The translations under genes and the position numbers were made by a program. The notes under the pieces were generated by a model. It saw only the letters and a list, made by a program, of their open reading frames with translations. It made no database searches and was not told where the DNA came from. A DNA stretch of 64,000 nucleotides from an uncultured Ruminococcus sp. (GTDB lineage Bacteria > Bacillota > Clostridia > Oscillospirales > Ruminococcaceae): contig CAMCRP010000002.1 of the NCBI GenBank assembly GCA_945877315.1, positions 1-64,000 on the forward strand. The letters run 5' to 3'. This document shows positions 15,590 through 23,809 of the stretch, one piece after another (within the stretch, counting starts at the first letter, position 1; each line of letters opens with the position of its first letter).

Positions 15590-17566
15590 ATGAGAAACAA
15601 ATCTATTAAGAAACACATTATAGCAGTTTCTTTGATGATAGTTCTGATACCGATTCTGATAATAGGAATATTCAGTTGTTTATCAAATCAGTATTCCGCC
15701 ACTACCCTTGCTGCAAGATCCATTGAACAAGCTGCATATCTTGCGGCTCAGCGTGTGCAGTGGGAATTGGACAGCTACATTATTCTTACAAAGGAAACAG
15801 GCAGCAATGCTGAGCTTGCTAATGCAAATACCTCTGAAAAGCGCAGACAGGATATAGTCAATCTGAAGGTTTTTCAGTACGGAATGGAAAGTGGCGTTGC
15901 TATTAACAATGACGGAATGGGTACTAACGGAGTTGATTACAGCGAAAGTGATTTTTTTAAGAACGCTATGAATGGAAATACTACTGTTACCGAGCCGATA
16001 CTTGATAGTTCTTCAGGCAAAATGTCTGTTATTATTGCAGCTCCCATCTGGGATAAGGGCATTGCGGGCAAGAAAGCTGTTGGCTGTGTTTTCTTCGTTA
16101 CAAAAGAGGATTTCCTCAACGATATAGTTCGAGATCTTTCAGTCAGCGAAAACAGCACTGCATATGTTCTCGGTAAGACAGGTACGGTCATAGCCGATAT
16201 TGACAATGAAGTTGTTGCAGCTAAGCAGAATTATATTGATAAAGCTGATGAATATCCTAATTATTCGGAACTTATTGCCGCACACAGAAAAATGATATCC
16301 GGAGAACAGGGTGCTGAAACAATAAAGCTTAACGGCAGATCAACTATTATAGGATATGCTCCCATCAGCGAAACTGACGGTTGGTCTATCGGCGTATGTG
16401 CTCCTTCTTCCGACTTTTTATCTGTAACGTCTATCTGTATTATTATTACGATTATTCTTGTCATTATATCGGCAATAATTTCCGTATTTAATTCTGCAAA
16501 AATGGGTAAAGATGTTGGCGATCCTATTGCTCTGTGTACTGAAAGACTAAAGCTTCTTTCAGAAGGTGACCTTTCAAGCACCATTCCCGAAATAAAGACA
16601 GAAGATGAAACAAGGATCCTTGCGGACGCTACAGAGTGCCTGGTAAATGATATGAACAGCATTATCGGTGACATCGGAAGAATGCTAAGCTCTATGGCAA
16701 GCGGTGATTTCAATGTATGCTCCTCCTGTGAAGATGGAGTTTATAAGGGAGATTTTTCCATTCTTATCGAGTCTGTTAATGAAATAAACAAAAAGCTAAG
16801 CAACACAATTTCACAGATTAACATATCTGCCGATCAGGTGTCAAATGGTTCAGAACAGGTTTCGGGCGGTGCTCAAAGCCTTTCTTACGGAGCTATGAAA
16901 CAAGCTTCCTCTATTGAACAGCTTTCCTCTACCATACACACAATTTCCGACAAGGCAGCAGATACCGCCGAGCACTGCATTACCGGAAAACGTATTACCG
17001 AAGAATCTGCAGAATATATAGATGAAGCTGCTCAGTATATGTGCAAGCTTACTGAAGCTATGCAGGACATATCCGATACCTCGGGAGAGATCGGCAGGAT
17101 CATAAAGTCTATTGAAGAAATTGCATTCCAGACAAATATTCTGGCACTCAATGCTGCTGTCGAGGCTGCCAGAGCAGGATCATCAGGCAAGGGATTTGCA
17201 GTTGTAGCAGATGAGGTAAGGAACCTTGCGTCCAAAACGGCTGATGCAGCTCAGGAAACAGCAGTTCTCATAGAGCGTTCTATTGATGCGGTTAAAAACG
17301 GTACGGGTATTACAGCGCAGACTGCAAGAGCGGTTTCTGATGTGGAAAGCCGATTTAATGAGGTAAGGAGCATCGTTGCTGAGATAGCAGAGGCAAGCAC
17401 TGTTCAGACTCATATGATTTCTCAAGTTACTCAGGGTATAGAACAGATCGCCGATGTTATTCAGACAAATTCTGCAACAGCCGAGGAAAGTGCAGCCGCT
17501 TCCAAGGAGCTTTCCAATCAGGCTCTTATTCTGAAAAAAATGGTAGGCGGATTTAAACTAAGATAA
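15590..17566 (+). CDS. Methyl-accepting chemotaxis protein (Cache sensor)
   Basis: 658 residues. TM1 is at about 12-32, an extracellular double-Cache-type sensor at about 40-280 (with ESDFFKNAMNGNTTVTEPIL and WSIGVCAPSSDF), and TM2 at about 283-305, followed by HAMP and a cytoplasmic signalling domain. The conserved hairpin is at EIAFQTNILALNAAVEAARA with GFAVVADEVRNLA after it. It should report a small extracellular ligand to CheA/CheW. The location just after a sugar importer suggests a sugar attractant, but Cache sensors more often bind amino or organic acids. The native ribosome binding site is displaced by a MITE; AGGA at 15571-15574 is a poorly spaced alternative. Confidence 0.9.
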   Translation: MRNKSIKKHIIAVSLMIVLIPILIIGIFSCLSNQYSATTLAARSIEQAAYLAAQRVQWELDSYIILTKETGSNAELANANTSEKRRQDIVNLKVFQYGMESGVAINNDGMGTNGVDYSESDFFKNAMNGNTTVTEPILDSSSGKMSVIIAAPIWDKGIAGKKAVGCVFFVTKEDFLNDIVRDLSVSENSTAYVLGKTGTVIADIDNEVVAAKQNYIDKADEYPNYSELIAAHRKMISGEQGAETIKLNGRSTIIGYAPISETDGWSIGVCAPSSDFLSVTSICIIITIILVIISAIISVFNSAKMGKDVGDPIALCTERLKLLSEGDLSSTIPEIKTEDETRILADATECLVNDMNSIIGDIGRMLSSMASGDFNVCSSCEDGVYKGDFSILIESVNEINKKLSNTISQINISADQVSNGSEQVSGGAQSLSYGAMKQASSIEQLSSTIHTISDKAADTAEHCITGKRITEESAEYIDEAAQYMCKLTEAMQDISDTSGEIGRIIKSIEEIAFQTNILALNAAVEAARAGSSGKGFAVVADEVRNLASKTADAAQETAVLIERSIDAVKNGTGITAQTARAVSDVESRFNEVRSIVAEIAEASTVQTHMISQVTQGIEQIADVIQTNSATAEESAAASKELSNQALILKKMVGGFKLR

Positions 17567-17589
17567 AAAAGAGTACGATTTTGGTAAGT

Positions 17590-17630
17590 GATCCGTGAGA
17601 TTCACGTGATTAATGGGCGTATATTATAAG
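17590..17630. repeat. Partial family B MITE end (inverted)
   Basis: GAGATTCACGTGATTAATGG followed by GCGTATATTATA is the reverse complement of the left end of family B elements with a few changes. The other end is not visible, so this looks like an eroded copy. Confidence 0.5.
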
Positions 17631-17696
17631 CAGCTAAGTTTTTGCATCTCTTAAGCGGACAAACAGCGGAAAAAAATAATATACTCCTGAAATTAA

Positions 17697-17736
17697 GACC
17701 GACCGGACTTTTGAAAATCCGGTCGGTCAATTTTTC
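17697..17736. terminator. Bidirectional rho-independent terminator
   Basis: GACCGACCGGA pairs with TCCGGTCGGTC around CTTTTGAAAA, followed by ATTTTTCTT. It separates the chemoreceptor (+) from oleate hydratase (-). Confidence 0.85.
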
Positions 17737-17763
17737 TTGTAAAGCAAATTTCATCTGTTTGTG

Positions 17764-19539
17764 TCAGATAACATTATACTCCTTCAGCAGCTTCTCAATA
17801 TCCGTTCCTTCGATTTTTTTCAGAACAGCCTTGAATGCAATCCTTTCAAGAAGTGTGGGGTTCATTTCGGTTATCTTTTTGCCGTCACGAAGCTGAACTG
17901 CAGCGTTAAGCAGATCGCGGACATCGTATACGCTGCCCCATACCTCGGGAACGCCACGGTCAATGTCAAGCAGAGTATATACCGCCTCCATACCTGTTCG
18001 CATAGAATACTCAGTGGTGAAAATGGTGTCGCGCTTTGTTTCGGCAAACTGACCAAGAAACGCAAAGTTTACTGCTTTCTTGGGTACAACATCAGGACGA
18101 TCGCCTGCGGCACGGGGCATAAAGAATGCGGTGATATACGGCATCATGCAGGGTACCGTATTTGCGCTGTGCTCTGCAAGCACCTCAATCTCATTTTCCG
18201 GCACACCAATATGATAGAGCCATTCCATGCATATCTCCTTACCCGTACATTCGCGCATGGGCTTCTTTACAAAGTTGCCCGGCTTGTCGCTGAAAAGACC
18301 GTATATCCAGCCAACAAGCTGTCCCTTGGGCTGTGTGCGGAACTGTGGCTGACGGTTAAATGTCCAGCTGAGGAGCCAGTTGGAGTCCTTAACGGTAACT
18401 ATTCCGCCTGTTACTACCTTGCCGGAGAACGGGTCGCGCTGACAGATATTCTTGATATATGGTACTATTTTATCGTCCAGCGTTGTTACGGTGGCGCTCA
18501 TCCAGTTGCTCTGTTCGGGATCGGAGCAGAACTTGTCGGGGTGACCGAACGAGGGATCCTGTGCGGCTATCTTACGCCACATATCCCAGCCGCCGCCCGG
18601 CTTGATTTCGGTGTTGAAATCAGCGGGAGTATTCTGGGAGCCGAGAGAAGAATTTTCAACGCAACCTCCGTTGGTGATAAATACAAGGTCATTTTCGGTA
18701 AGGTCTACGGAATCCTCCTTGCCGTCATGAAGCAGGATTATCTTTTTTGCCTGCTTTTTCTCGGGAGTAATATCAAACTCAACATTTACAACTTTGGTAT
18801 TATAATGGAACTGCACTCCGAAGCCTTCCAGATATTTTATCATGGGGAGTATCATAGATTCATACTGATTGTACCTTGTAAATCTAAGCGCCTTGAAATC
18901 GGGCAGACCGCCTATATGATGAATATAACGCTTGATATACAGCTTCATTTCAAGTGCGCTGTGCCAGTTTTCAAAGGCGAACATTGTGCGCCAGTAGAGC
19001 CAAAAGTTTGAATTCAGCACTTCATCATCAAAAAAGTCTGTGATTTTCTTGTCGTAAAGCTGTTCATCGGGCGTGAAGAACAGTTTCATTATCTCCATGG
19101 CGCCCTTGTCGGAAAGACCGAACTTTCCGTCTGTGTGGGCGTCCTTACCGCATTTTTCGGTGGCACGCATTAGGGAGTAGTTGGGGTCGTGCTTGTTGAG
19201 CCAGTAGTATTCGTCCAGCACGCTTACACCCTCTGTTTCAATGGACGGTATCGAACGGAACAGATCCCACATTACCTCAAAATGATTATCCATTTCACGT
19301 CCGCCGCGCATTACATATCCCAGACCGGGATATTCATATCCATCGCAGGCACCGCCGGGAATAGGATCCTTCTCGAAGATATGAACGTGCTCGCCCTTCA
19401 TCTGACCGTCCCTTACAAGATAGCACGCAGCAGTAAGGGCAGCCAGTCCCGTACCGATGATGTATGCCGATTTCCTGTCAACGCCTTCCGGCTTTTCGGG
19501 TCTTGCAAATGCTTCGTAATTTCCGCTTGAATAATACAT
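17764..19539 (-). CDS. ohyA: Oleate hydratase (myosin-cross-reactive antigen family)
   Basis: 591 residues, the usual family length. Near the N-terminus the FAD-binding motif IIGTGLAALTAACYLVRDG is followed by a GGACDGYEY segment, a loop GGREMDNHFEVMWDL (the conserved catalytic-loop region) and a WTFNRQPQFRTQPKGQ segment in the substrate half. The enzyme adds water across the cis-9 double bond of unsaturated fatty acids to give 10-hydroxy fatty acids, often a detoxification step in gut Firmicutes. FAD is structural or stabilising. It is read toward the chemoreceptor terminator and is preceded by a TetR regulator gene on the same strand, a likely fatty-acid-responsive controller (inference). 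Confidence 0.93.
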   Translation of the reverse strand: MYYSSGNYEAFARPEKPEGVDRKSAYIIGTGLAALTAACYLVRDGQMKGEHVHIFEKDPIPGGACDGYEYPGLGYVMRGGREMDNHFEVMWDLFRSIPSIETEGVSVLDEYYWLNKHDPNYSLMRATEKCGKDAHTDGKFGLSDKGAMEIMKLFFTPDEQLYDKKITDFFDDEVLNSNFWLYWRTMFAFENWHSALEMKLYIKRYIHHIGGLPDFKALRFTRYNQYESMILPMIKYLEGFGVQFHYNTKVVNVEFDITPEKKQAKKIILLHDGKEDSVDLTENDLVFITNGGCVENSSLGSQNTPADFNTEIKPGGGWDMWRKIAAQDPSFGHPDKFCSDPEQSNWMSATVTTLDDKIVPYIKNICQRDPFSGKVVTGGIVTVKDSNWLLSWTFNRQPQFRTQPKGQLVGWIYGLFSDKPGNFVKKPMRECTGKEICMEWLYHIGVPENEIEVLAEHSANTVPCMMPYITAFFMPRAAGDRPDVVPKKAVNFAFLGQFAETKRDTIFTTEYSMRTGMEAVYTLLDIDRGVPEVWGSVYDVRDLLNAAVQLRDGKKITEMNPTLLERIAFKAVLKKIEGTDIEKLLKEYNVI

Positions 19540-19622
19540 AATAACAGCCTCCTTAAAGCTTTGTTGTTTTGGTTTACAGCTATATTATAAAGCGGAAAAA
19601 CTGATTTTACAATAAATAAAAC

Positions 19623-19653
19623 TGCCCTCGTGATAAAAGCTTTATCACGGGGG
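19623..19653 (-). terminator. Terminator of the TetR gene at 19674
   Basis: GCCCTCGTGATAAA pairs with TTTATCACGGGGGC. Read on the minus strand it is followed by AGTTTTATTTATT. It separates the TetR gene from oleate hydratase, which then needs its own promoter in the AT-rich stretch 19540-19622. Confidence 0.75.
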
Positions 19654-19673
19654 CGAAGCTGTATATTTTTTTA

Positions 19674-20258
19674 TCATTCGGAGTGATTTGATGTAACGGG
19701 TCTGTCGGTGCGGCAGTTTTCCAGTGTACGGGTAATATCGCCGTGAATAAGGTTGCTTATTCTGTCGACTATCTGCTTCGGGTCAGCTTTCATATCGTTT
19801 TTTATCCACTCAAGCATTATGCCGACGAATGCAAACTTGTAAAAATCAGCGATGAACTTCTTGTCGTCCTCGCTGACCGACATATTGGCGGAGCGCTCGT
19901 TCACAACGCCGATGAGCAGATCGTATGTGACCCTATAAAGATAGATTTCTACCTGCTCACGGCTTACTGAGCGGTACACGTTCATAATAAACGGCTTGTT
20001 TTCCAGCACGGCATAAAAAATATTCAGAAAACCCTGCTGCCATGTATTGTAGGTCTTTTTGCCCTCCAGAGCCTTTGCAGCGTCCTCCTCACAGGTCCAT
20101 TCCACAAGGTCGTAAATATCCTTGAAATGATAGTAAAAGGTCATGCGGTTGATGCCGCAGTCCTCGGCAATATCGTTTATGGTTATCTTATTCAGCGGCT
20201 TTTTCAGCAGCATATTTTTCAGTGATGCCGCCAATGCACGTTTTGTTATCTGTGACAT
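19674..20258 (-). CDS. TetR-family transcriptional regulator
   Basis: The chosen start ATG 20258 has CGGAGGAAAATA in front; an upstream extension to 20300 is rejected. 194 residues: helix-turn-helix at about 25-47 (INDIAEDCGINRMTFYYHF) and a C-terminal all-helical domain with a WTCEEDAAKAL/IADFYKFAFVGIMLEWI pattern of the DhaS/TetR_C type. It is divergent from a second, related TetR gene (20400) that has a very similar recognition helix (EDCGINR/SFYYHF), suggesting duplication. Targets are probably oleate hydratase and/or the membrane operon at 21093. Confidence 0.85.
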   Translation of the reverse strand: MSQITKRALAASLKNMLLKKPLNKITINDIAEDCGINRMTFYYHFKDIYDLVEWTCEEDAAKALEGKKTYNTWQQGFLNIFYAVLENKPFIMNVYRSVSREQVEIYLYRVTYDLLIGVVNERSANMSVSEDDKKFIADFYKFAFVGIMLEWIKNDMKADPKQIVDRISNLIHGDITRTLENCRTDRPVTSNHSE

Positions 20259-20339
20259 TATTTTCCTCCGATGATAGTATTTATATTTATATTTTATCAT
20301 ATAAACATTATTTTTGCAATAAAAATTATAATAAGGCGG

Positions 20340-20368
20340 TTGAATTTTATTTTGTGTTATGCTACAAT
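20340..20368 (+). promoter_or_regulatory. Promoter of the TetR gene at 20400
   Basis: TTGAAT, 17 bp, TACAAT, ending 31 bp before the TTG start. The AT-rich 20259-20340 stretch must also hold the divergent promoter for the 19674 gene. Confidence 0.65.
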
Positions 20369-20399
20369 AATAGAAAATATTTTATCGGAGGGACTTTTT

Positions 20400-20978
20400 T
20401 TGCCGAATTTTACCCGTGACGCTATTATCAGATCCTTTCTTGGTCTGCTCAATGAAAAGCCTGTAAATCATATTACCGTAAAGGATATTGTTGAGGACTG
20501 CGGAATCAACCGCAACTCCTTTTATTATCATTTTCAGGATCTGCCTGCACTTATAGAGGCGGTACTTCAAGCCGAGGCAGACAGGATAATCAGCGAAAAC
20601 GCAAGCCTCGATTCCTTTGAGGATTGTCTTTTGGCTGCTGTAAGCCTTGCACAGAATAATAGAAATGCGGTTCTTCATCTTTATCAGGCGGATCGTGGTC
20701 TGTACGGTCAGCATCTTGACCGTATCGCAGAGTATGCCGTGGAAAAATACATAACCGCCGCTTTAAATGACATTGTTATACCCGAGGAGGACAGAAAGAT
20801 AATCGTTCATTATTACAAGTGCCTTTTGGTGGGAATGGTGCTGGACTGGATGAATTCGGGTATGCAGTATGATATTCGCAGCAGAGTTGCAAGAGTCTGC
20901 GAGCTTTTTGAAGGCAGTATGCAGCAGGCTGTAAACCGTGCGGCGGAAAAATTCAGACAAAAGCCCTCCAATGCCTAA
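20400..20978 (+). CDS. TetR-family transcriptional regulator
   Basis: TTG 20400 is chosen because GGAGGGAC lies 5-7 nt upstream; the longer frame to 20271 crosses the promoter. 192 residues with helix-turn-helix VKDIVEDCGINRNSFYYHF and a C-terminal helical domain ending in YYKCLLVGMVLDWMNSGM. It resembles the divergent TetR protein in both halves. It ends at a strong terminator before the DUF308-MMPL operon, which it likely regulates. Confidence 0.85.
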   Translation: MPNFTRDAIIRSFLGLLNEKPVNHITVKDIVEDCGINRNSFYYHFQDLPALIEAVLQAEADRIISENASLDSFEDCLLAAVSLAQNNRNAVLHLYQADRGLYGQHLDRIAEYAVEKYITAALNDIVIPEEDRKIIVHYYKCLLVGMVLDWMNSGMQYDIRSRVARVCELFEGSMQQAVNRAAEKFRQKPSNA

Positions 20979-20993
20979 AATTTATACATTTTT

Positions 20994-21030
20994 ATCCCTG
21001 TGACTGTAATTCGGTCACGGGGATTTTTTT
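20994..21030 (+). terminator. Rho-independent terminator
   Basis: ATCCCTGTGAC pairs with GTCACGGGGAT (one G-U), followed by TTTTTTT. Confidence 0.9.
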
Positions 21031-21092
21031 GTCTGTTTATTTTTTTGTTTGTGTGTGCTAAACTTTAGCTGTAAGATAAAACACGAAAGGAA

Positions 21093-21695
21093 GTGGTAAA
21101 GACGAAAAAAGGAAATTCGGTACTTACGGTGAAAATAGGTTATATAACGGTGTCGGCACTTACAGTTCTGCTGGGAATATTTCTGATAATACGCCCGGAA
21201 ATATCGCTGAATGTTATCTGCCGCATCTTGGGTGCGGTAATGATGGCATGCGGTGCGGTAAAGCTGGCGGGATATTTCTCAAAGGACCTGTACCGTCTGG
21301 CATTTGAGCATGACCTTATTTTCGGTACGCTTTTGTGTGTTATCGGCATAGCGGCGCTTGTGCGTCCCGTAAAGGTAATATCGTCAATGCACATTGTGGC
21401 GGGTATCATTATACTTGAGGAGGGTATCTTCAAGATGAGAACAGCCGTTGACGCAAAGCGATTCGGACTTAACAAATGGCACATTATTACCGTGCTTGCT
21501 GTGCTGACTATTTCGGCAGGCATATTACTTCTGTTGCACCCCTTTGAGGCGGCGCAGACAATGACGGTCATTTTGGGTGCGGCAATGACAGCCGACGGGA
21601 TACTGAATTTGTGCGTGGCGGTGTATGCCATAAAGGTCACCAAAAATCAGTTTATTGAAGCTGAATATCATATTGAAGAAAGGAACGATGAATAA
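21093..21695 (+). CDS. DUF308 (HdeD-like) membrane protein
   Basis: About 200 residues with six hydrophobic segments in three repeated pairs, each pair carrying a LLGIFLIIRPEISLNVI-like or ILLLLHPFEAAQ motif typical of DUF308. The GTG start at 21093 is very close to AGGAA, so the true start could be a few codons later. First gene of an operon with an MMPL transporter (1-nt overlap) and a heptad-repeat protein. Molecular function of the family is not established. Confidence 0.75.
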   Translation: MVKTKKGNSVLTVKIGYITVSALTVLLGIFLIIRPEISLNVICRILGAVMMACGAVKLAGYFSKDLYRLAFEHDLIFGTLLCVIGIAALVRPVKVISSMHIVAGIIILEEGIFKMRTAVDAKRFGLNKWHIITVLAVLTISAGILLLLHPFEAAQTMTVILGAAMTADGILNLCVAVYAIKVTKNQFIEAEYHIEERNDE

Positions 21696-23809
21696 TGAAA
21701 TTTTCTGAAGCCGTTGTCAAGCGGCGCATACTTATCCTTATAATTGCGGCGGTGCTTATGATACCGTCGGTGCTGGGAATTGCGGCAACAAGGATAAATT
21801 ACGATATGCTGAATTATCTCCCCGAAGATATGGACACTGTAAAGGGACAGAACCTGCTTACCGAGGAATTCGGCAAGGGTGCATTTTCCTTTATTGTGGC
21901 GGAAAATATGCCCGACAAGGAGGTTTCCGCACTGCGGGATAAAATTGCGGCGGTGGAGCACGTTGATTCGGTGATATGGTATGACAGCCTAATGGATATA
22001 TCCGTACCGAAGGAGCTGCTGCCTGACAAGATATACTCTGCGTTCAACACGGATAATTCAACTATGCTTGCGGTATTTTTCGATACATCAACGTCCGCCG
22101 ACGAAACTATCGACGCTATCCACGAGATACGCAGCATTGCCGGAAAGCAGTGCTTTGTATCTGGAATGTCGGCACTTGTCACCGACTTAAAGGATCTGTG
22201 CGAGCAGGAAGAACCTGTTTATGTTGCCATAGCGGTGCTGCTTGCCTGTGCTGCGATGATGCTTTTCCTGGATAACTGGCTTGTGCCTTTTGTTTTTCTT
22301 GCAAGCATCGGAGTTTCCATACTGTTCAACATGGGTACGAACTATTTTCTTGGCGAAATTTCCTATATCACAAAGGCACTTTCTGCGGTGCTTCAGCTTG
22401 CGGTAACAATGGACTACTCCATTTTCCTTTGGCACAGCTACAATGAGTGCAAGGAGAAATATCCCGACAAGGAAAGTGCCATGGCTAAGGCAATATCAGG
22501 TACGCTCACCTCCGTAACAGGCAGCTCCGTCACTACTATTGCAGGCTTTATTGCCCTGTGCTTTATGAGCTTTACTCTTGGCAAGGATCTTGGCATTGTA
22601 ATGGCAAAGGGTGTACTTTTGGGTGTTATCGGCTGCGTTACTATCCTGCCGTCGCTGATACTTGTTCTGGATAAACCACTTGCAAAGCTGCACCACAAGC
22701 CGCTTATTCCCGATATGAGCAGGTTCTCGGCAGGAGTGGTAAAAATATTCCCCGCATTTATTGCGGTATTTGTAATTGTCGCTGTACCTGCATTTATGGG
22801 ATACAAAAGCACAAACAGCGAGGTATATTACGACTTGGGAGAATGTCTGCCCGATACCATTGAATATGTAACGGCAAACGAAAAGCTCCGGGATAATTAT
22901 GATATTGCGTCCACTCACATGGCGCTTGTAAGCTCGGGACTTTCCGCCAAGGACACAAAGCAGATGATTGCCGAGATAGAAAGTGCCGATGGCGTAAAAT
23001 ATGCGCTGGGACTTGAGTCCGTTGTAGGCTCCCGAATACCCGATGAATTTATACCTGATGAGATAAAGGGTACATTACAAAGCGGCGAACACAAGCTTTT
23101 GCTCATAAATTCCGAATACAAGCCTGCTTCCGACGAGGTAAACGCTCAAATTGACAAGCTTGCAGACATACTGAAAAAATACGATGACAGCGCAATGCTT
23201 ATCGGTGAGGCTTCCTGCACAAAGGATATGATAGAGACCACCGATACCGACTTTAAAATTGTAAATGCCATTTCTATCGCAGCAATATTTATCATAATTG
23301 CCATAGTTGAAAAGAGTATTTCCCTGCCAATAATCCTTGTGGCGCTTATTGAACTGTCCATTTTTATAAATCTGGGACTTCCTCATTATTTTGGACAGTC
23401 GCTGCCGTTTATCGCACCTATCTGCATAAGCACCATACAGCTTGGTGCAACGGTGGACTACGCTATACTTATGACCACCCGCTACAAAGCGGAACGCCGC
23501 AGTGGAAAAGATAAGCGTGAAGCTGTTATCACAGCACTTTCCACTTCCATACCGTCCGTTATTGTTAGTGCAATGGGACTTTTTGCGGCGACATTTGGCG
23601 TTGCTCTGTACTCCGATATTGATATTATAAGCTCAATGTGTATGCTTATGGCAAGGGGTGCAGTAATCAGTATGGTATGCGTTATATTCATACTCCCCGC
23701 ATTGTTTATGCTTTGCGACAGGCTTATCGGTGTCACCACCATTGGATTTAAAAATAAGGAAATAAAAAGAAATAATCATAATAGTGTAAGTGGAGGTATT
23801 CGTATATGA
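21695..23809 (+). CDS. MMPL/RND-family transporter
   Basis: 704 residues. A TM helix at about 10-32 leads to an extracellular domain (about 33-165), then five clustered TM helices, and the same layout repeats in the second half (TM at about 340-360, soluble domain about 365-525, then five helices). The motifs AVTMDYSIFLWHSYNE and GATVDYAILMTTRYK carry the paired Asp-Tyr residues used for proton coupling in MMPL proteins. It probably exports a lipid or hydrophobic compound. Co-translated with DUF308 upstream and a heptad-repeat secreted protein downstream, a recurring Firmicutes gene set often under TetR control. Confidence 0.88.
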   Translation: MKFSEAVVKRRILILIIAAVLMIPSVLGIAATRINYDMLNYLPEDMDTVKGQNLLTEEFGKGAFSFIVAENMPDKEVSALRDKIAAVEHVDSVIWYDSLMDISVPKELLPDKIYSAFNTDNSTMLAVFFDTSTSADETIDAIHEIRSIAGKQCFVSGMSALVTDLKDLCEQEEPVYVAIAVLLACAAMMLFLDNWLVPFVFLASIGVSILFNMGTNYFLGEISYITKALSAVLQLAVTMDYSIFLWHSYNECKEKYPDKESAMAKAISGTLTSVTGSSVTTIAGFIALCFMSFTLGKDLGIVMAKGVLLGVIGCVTILPSLILVLDKPLAKLHHKPLIPDMSRFSAGVVKIFPAFIAVFVIVAVPAFMGYKSTNSEVYYDLGECLPDTIEYVTANEKLRDNYDIASTHMALVSSGLSAKDTKQMIAEIESADGVKYALGLESVVGSRIPDEFIPDEIKGTLQSGEHKLLLINSEYKPASDEVNAQIDKLADILKKYDDSAMLIGEASCTKDMIETTDTDFKIVNAISIAAIFIIIAIVEKSISLPIILVALIELSIFINLGLPHYFGQSLPFIAPICISTIQLGATVDYAILMTTRYKAERRSGKDKREAVITALSTSIPSVIVSAMGLFAATFGVALYSDIDIISSMCMLMARGAVISMVCVIFILPALFMLCDRLIGVTTIGFKNKEIKRNNHNSVSGGIRI

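Noticed and set aside
17761-19011. 416-codon frame antisense to oleate hydratase
   Set aside because: Shadow of a well-conserved gene; the sense strand has clear FAD and family motifs.
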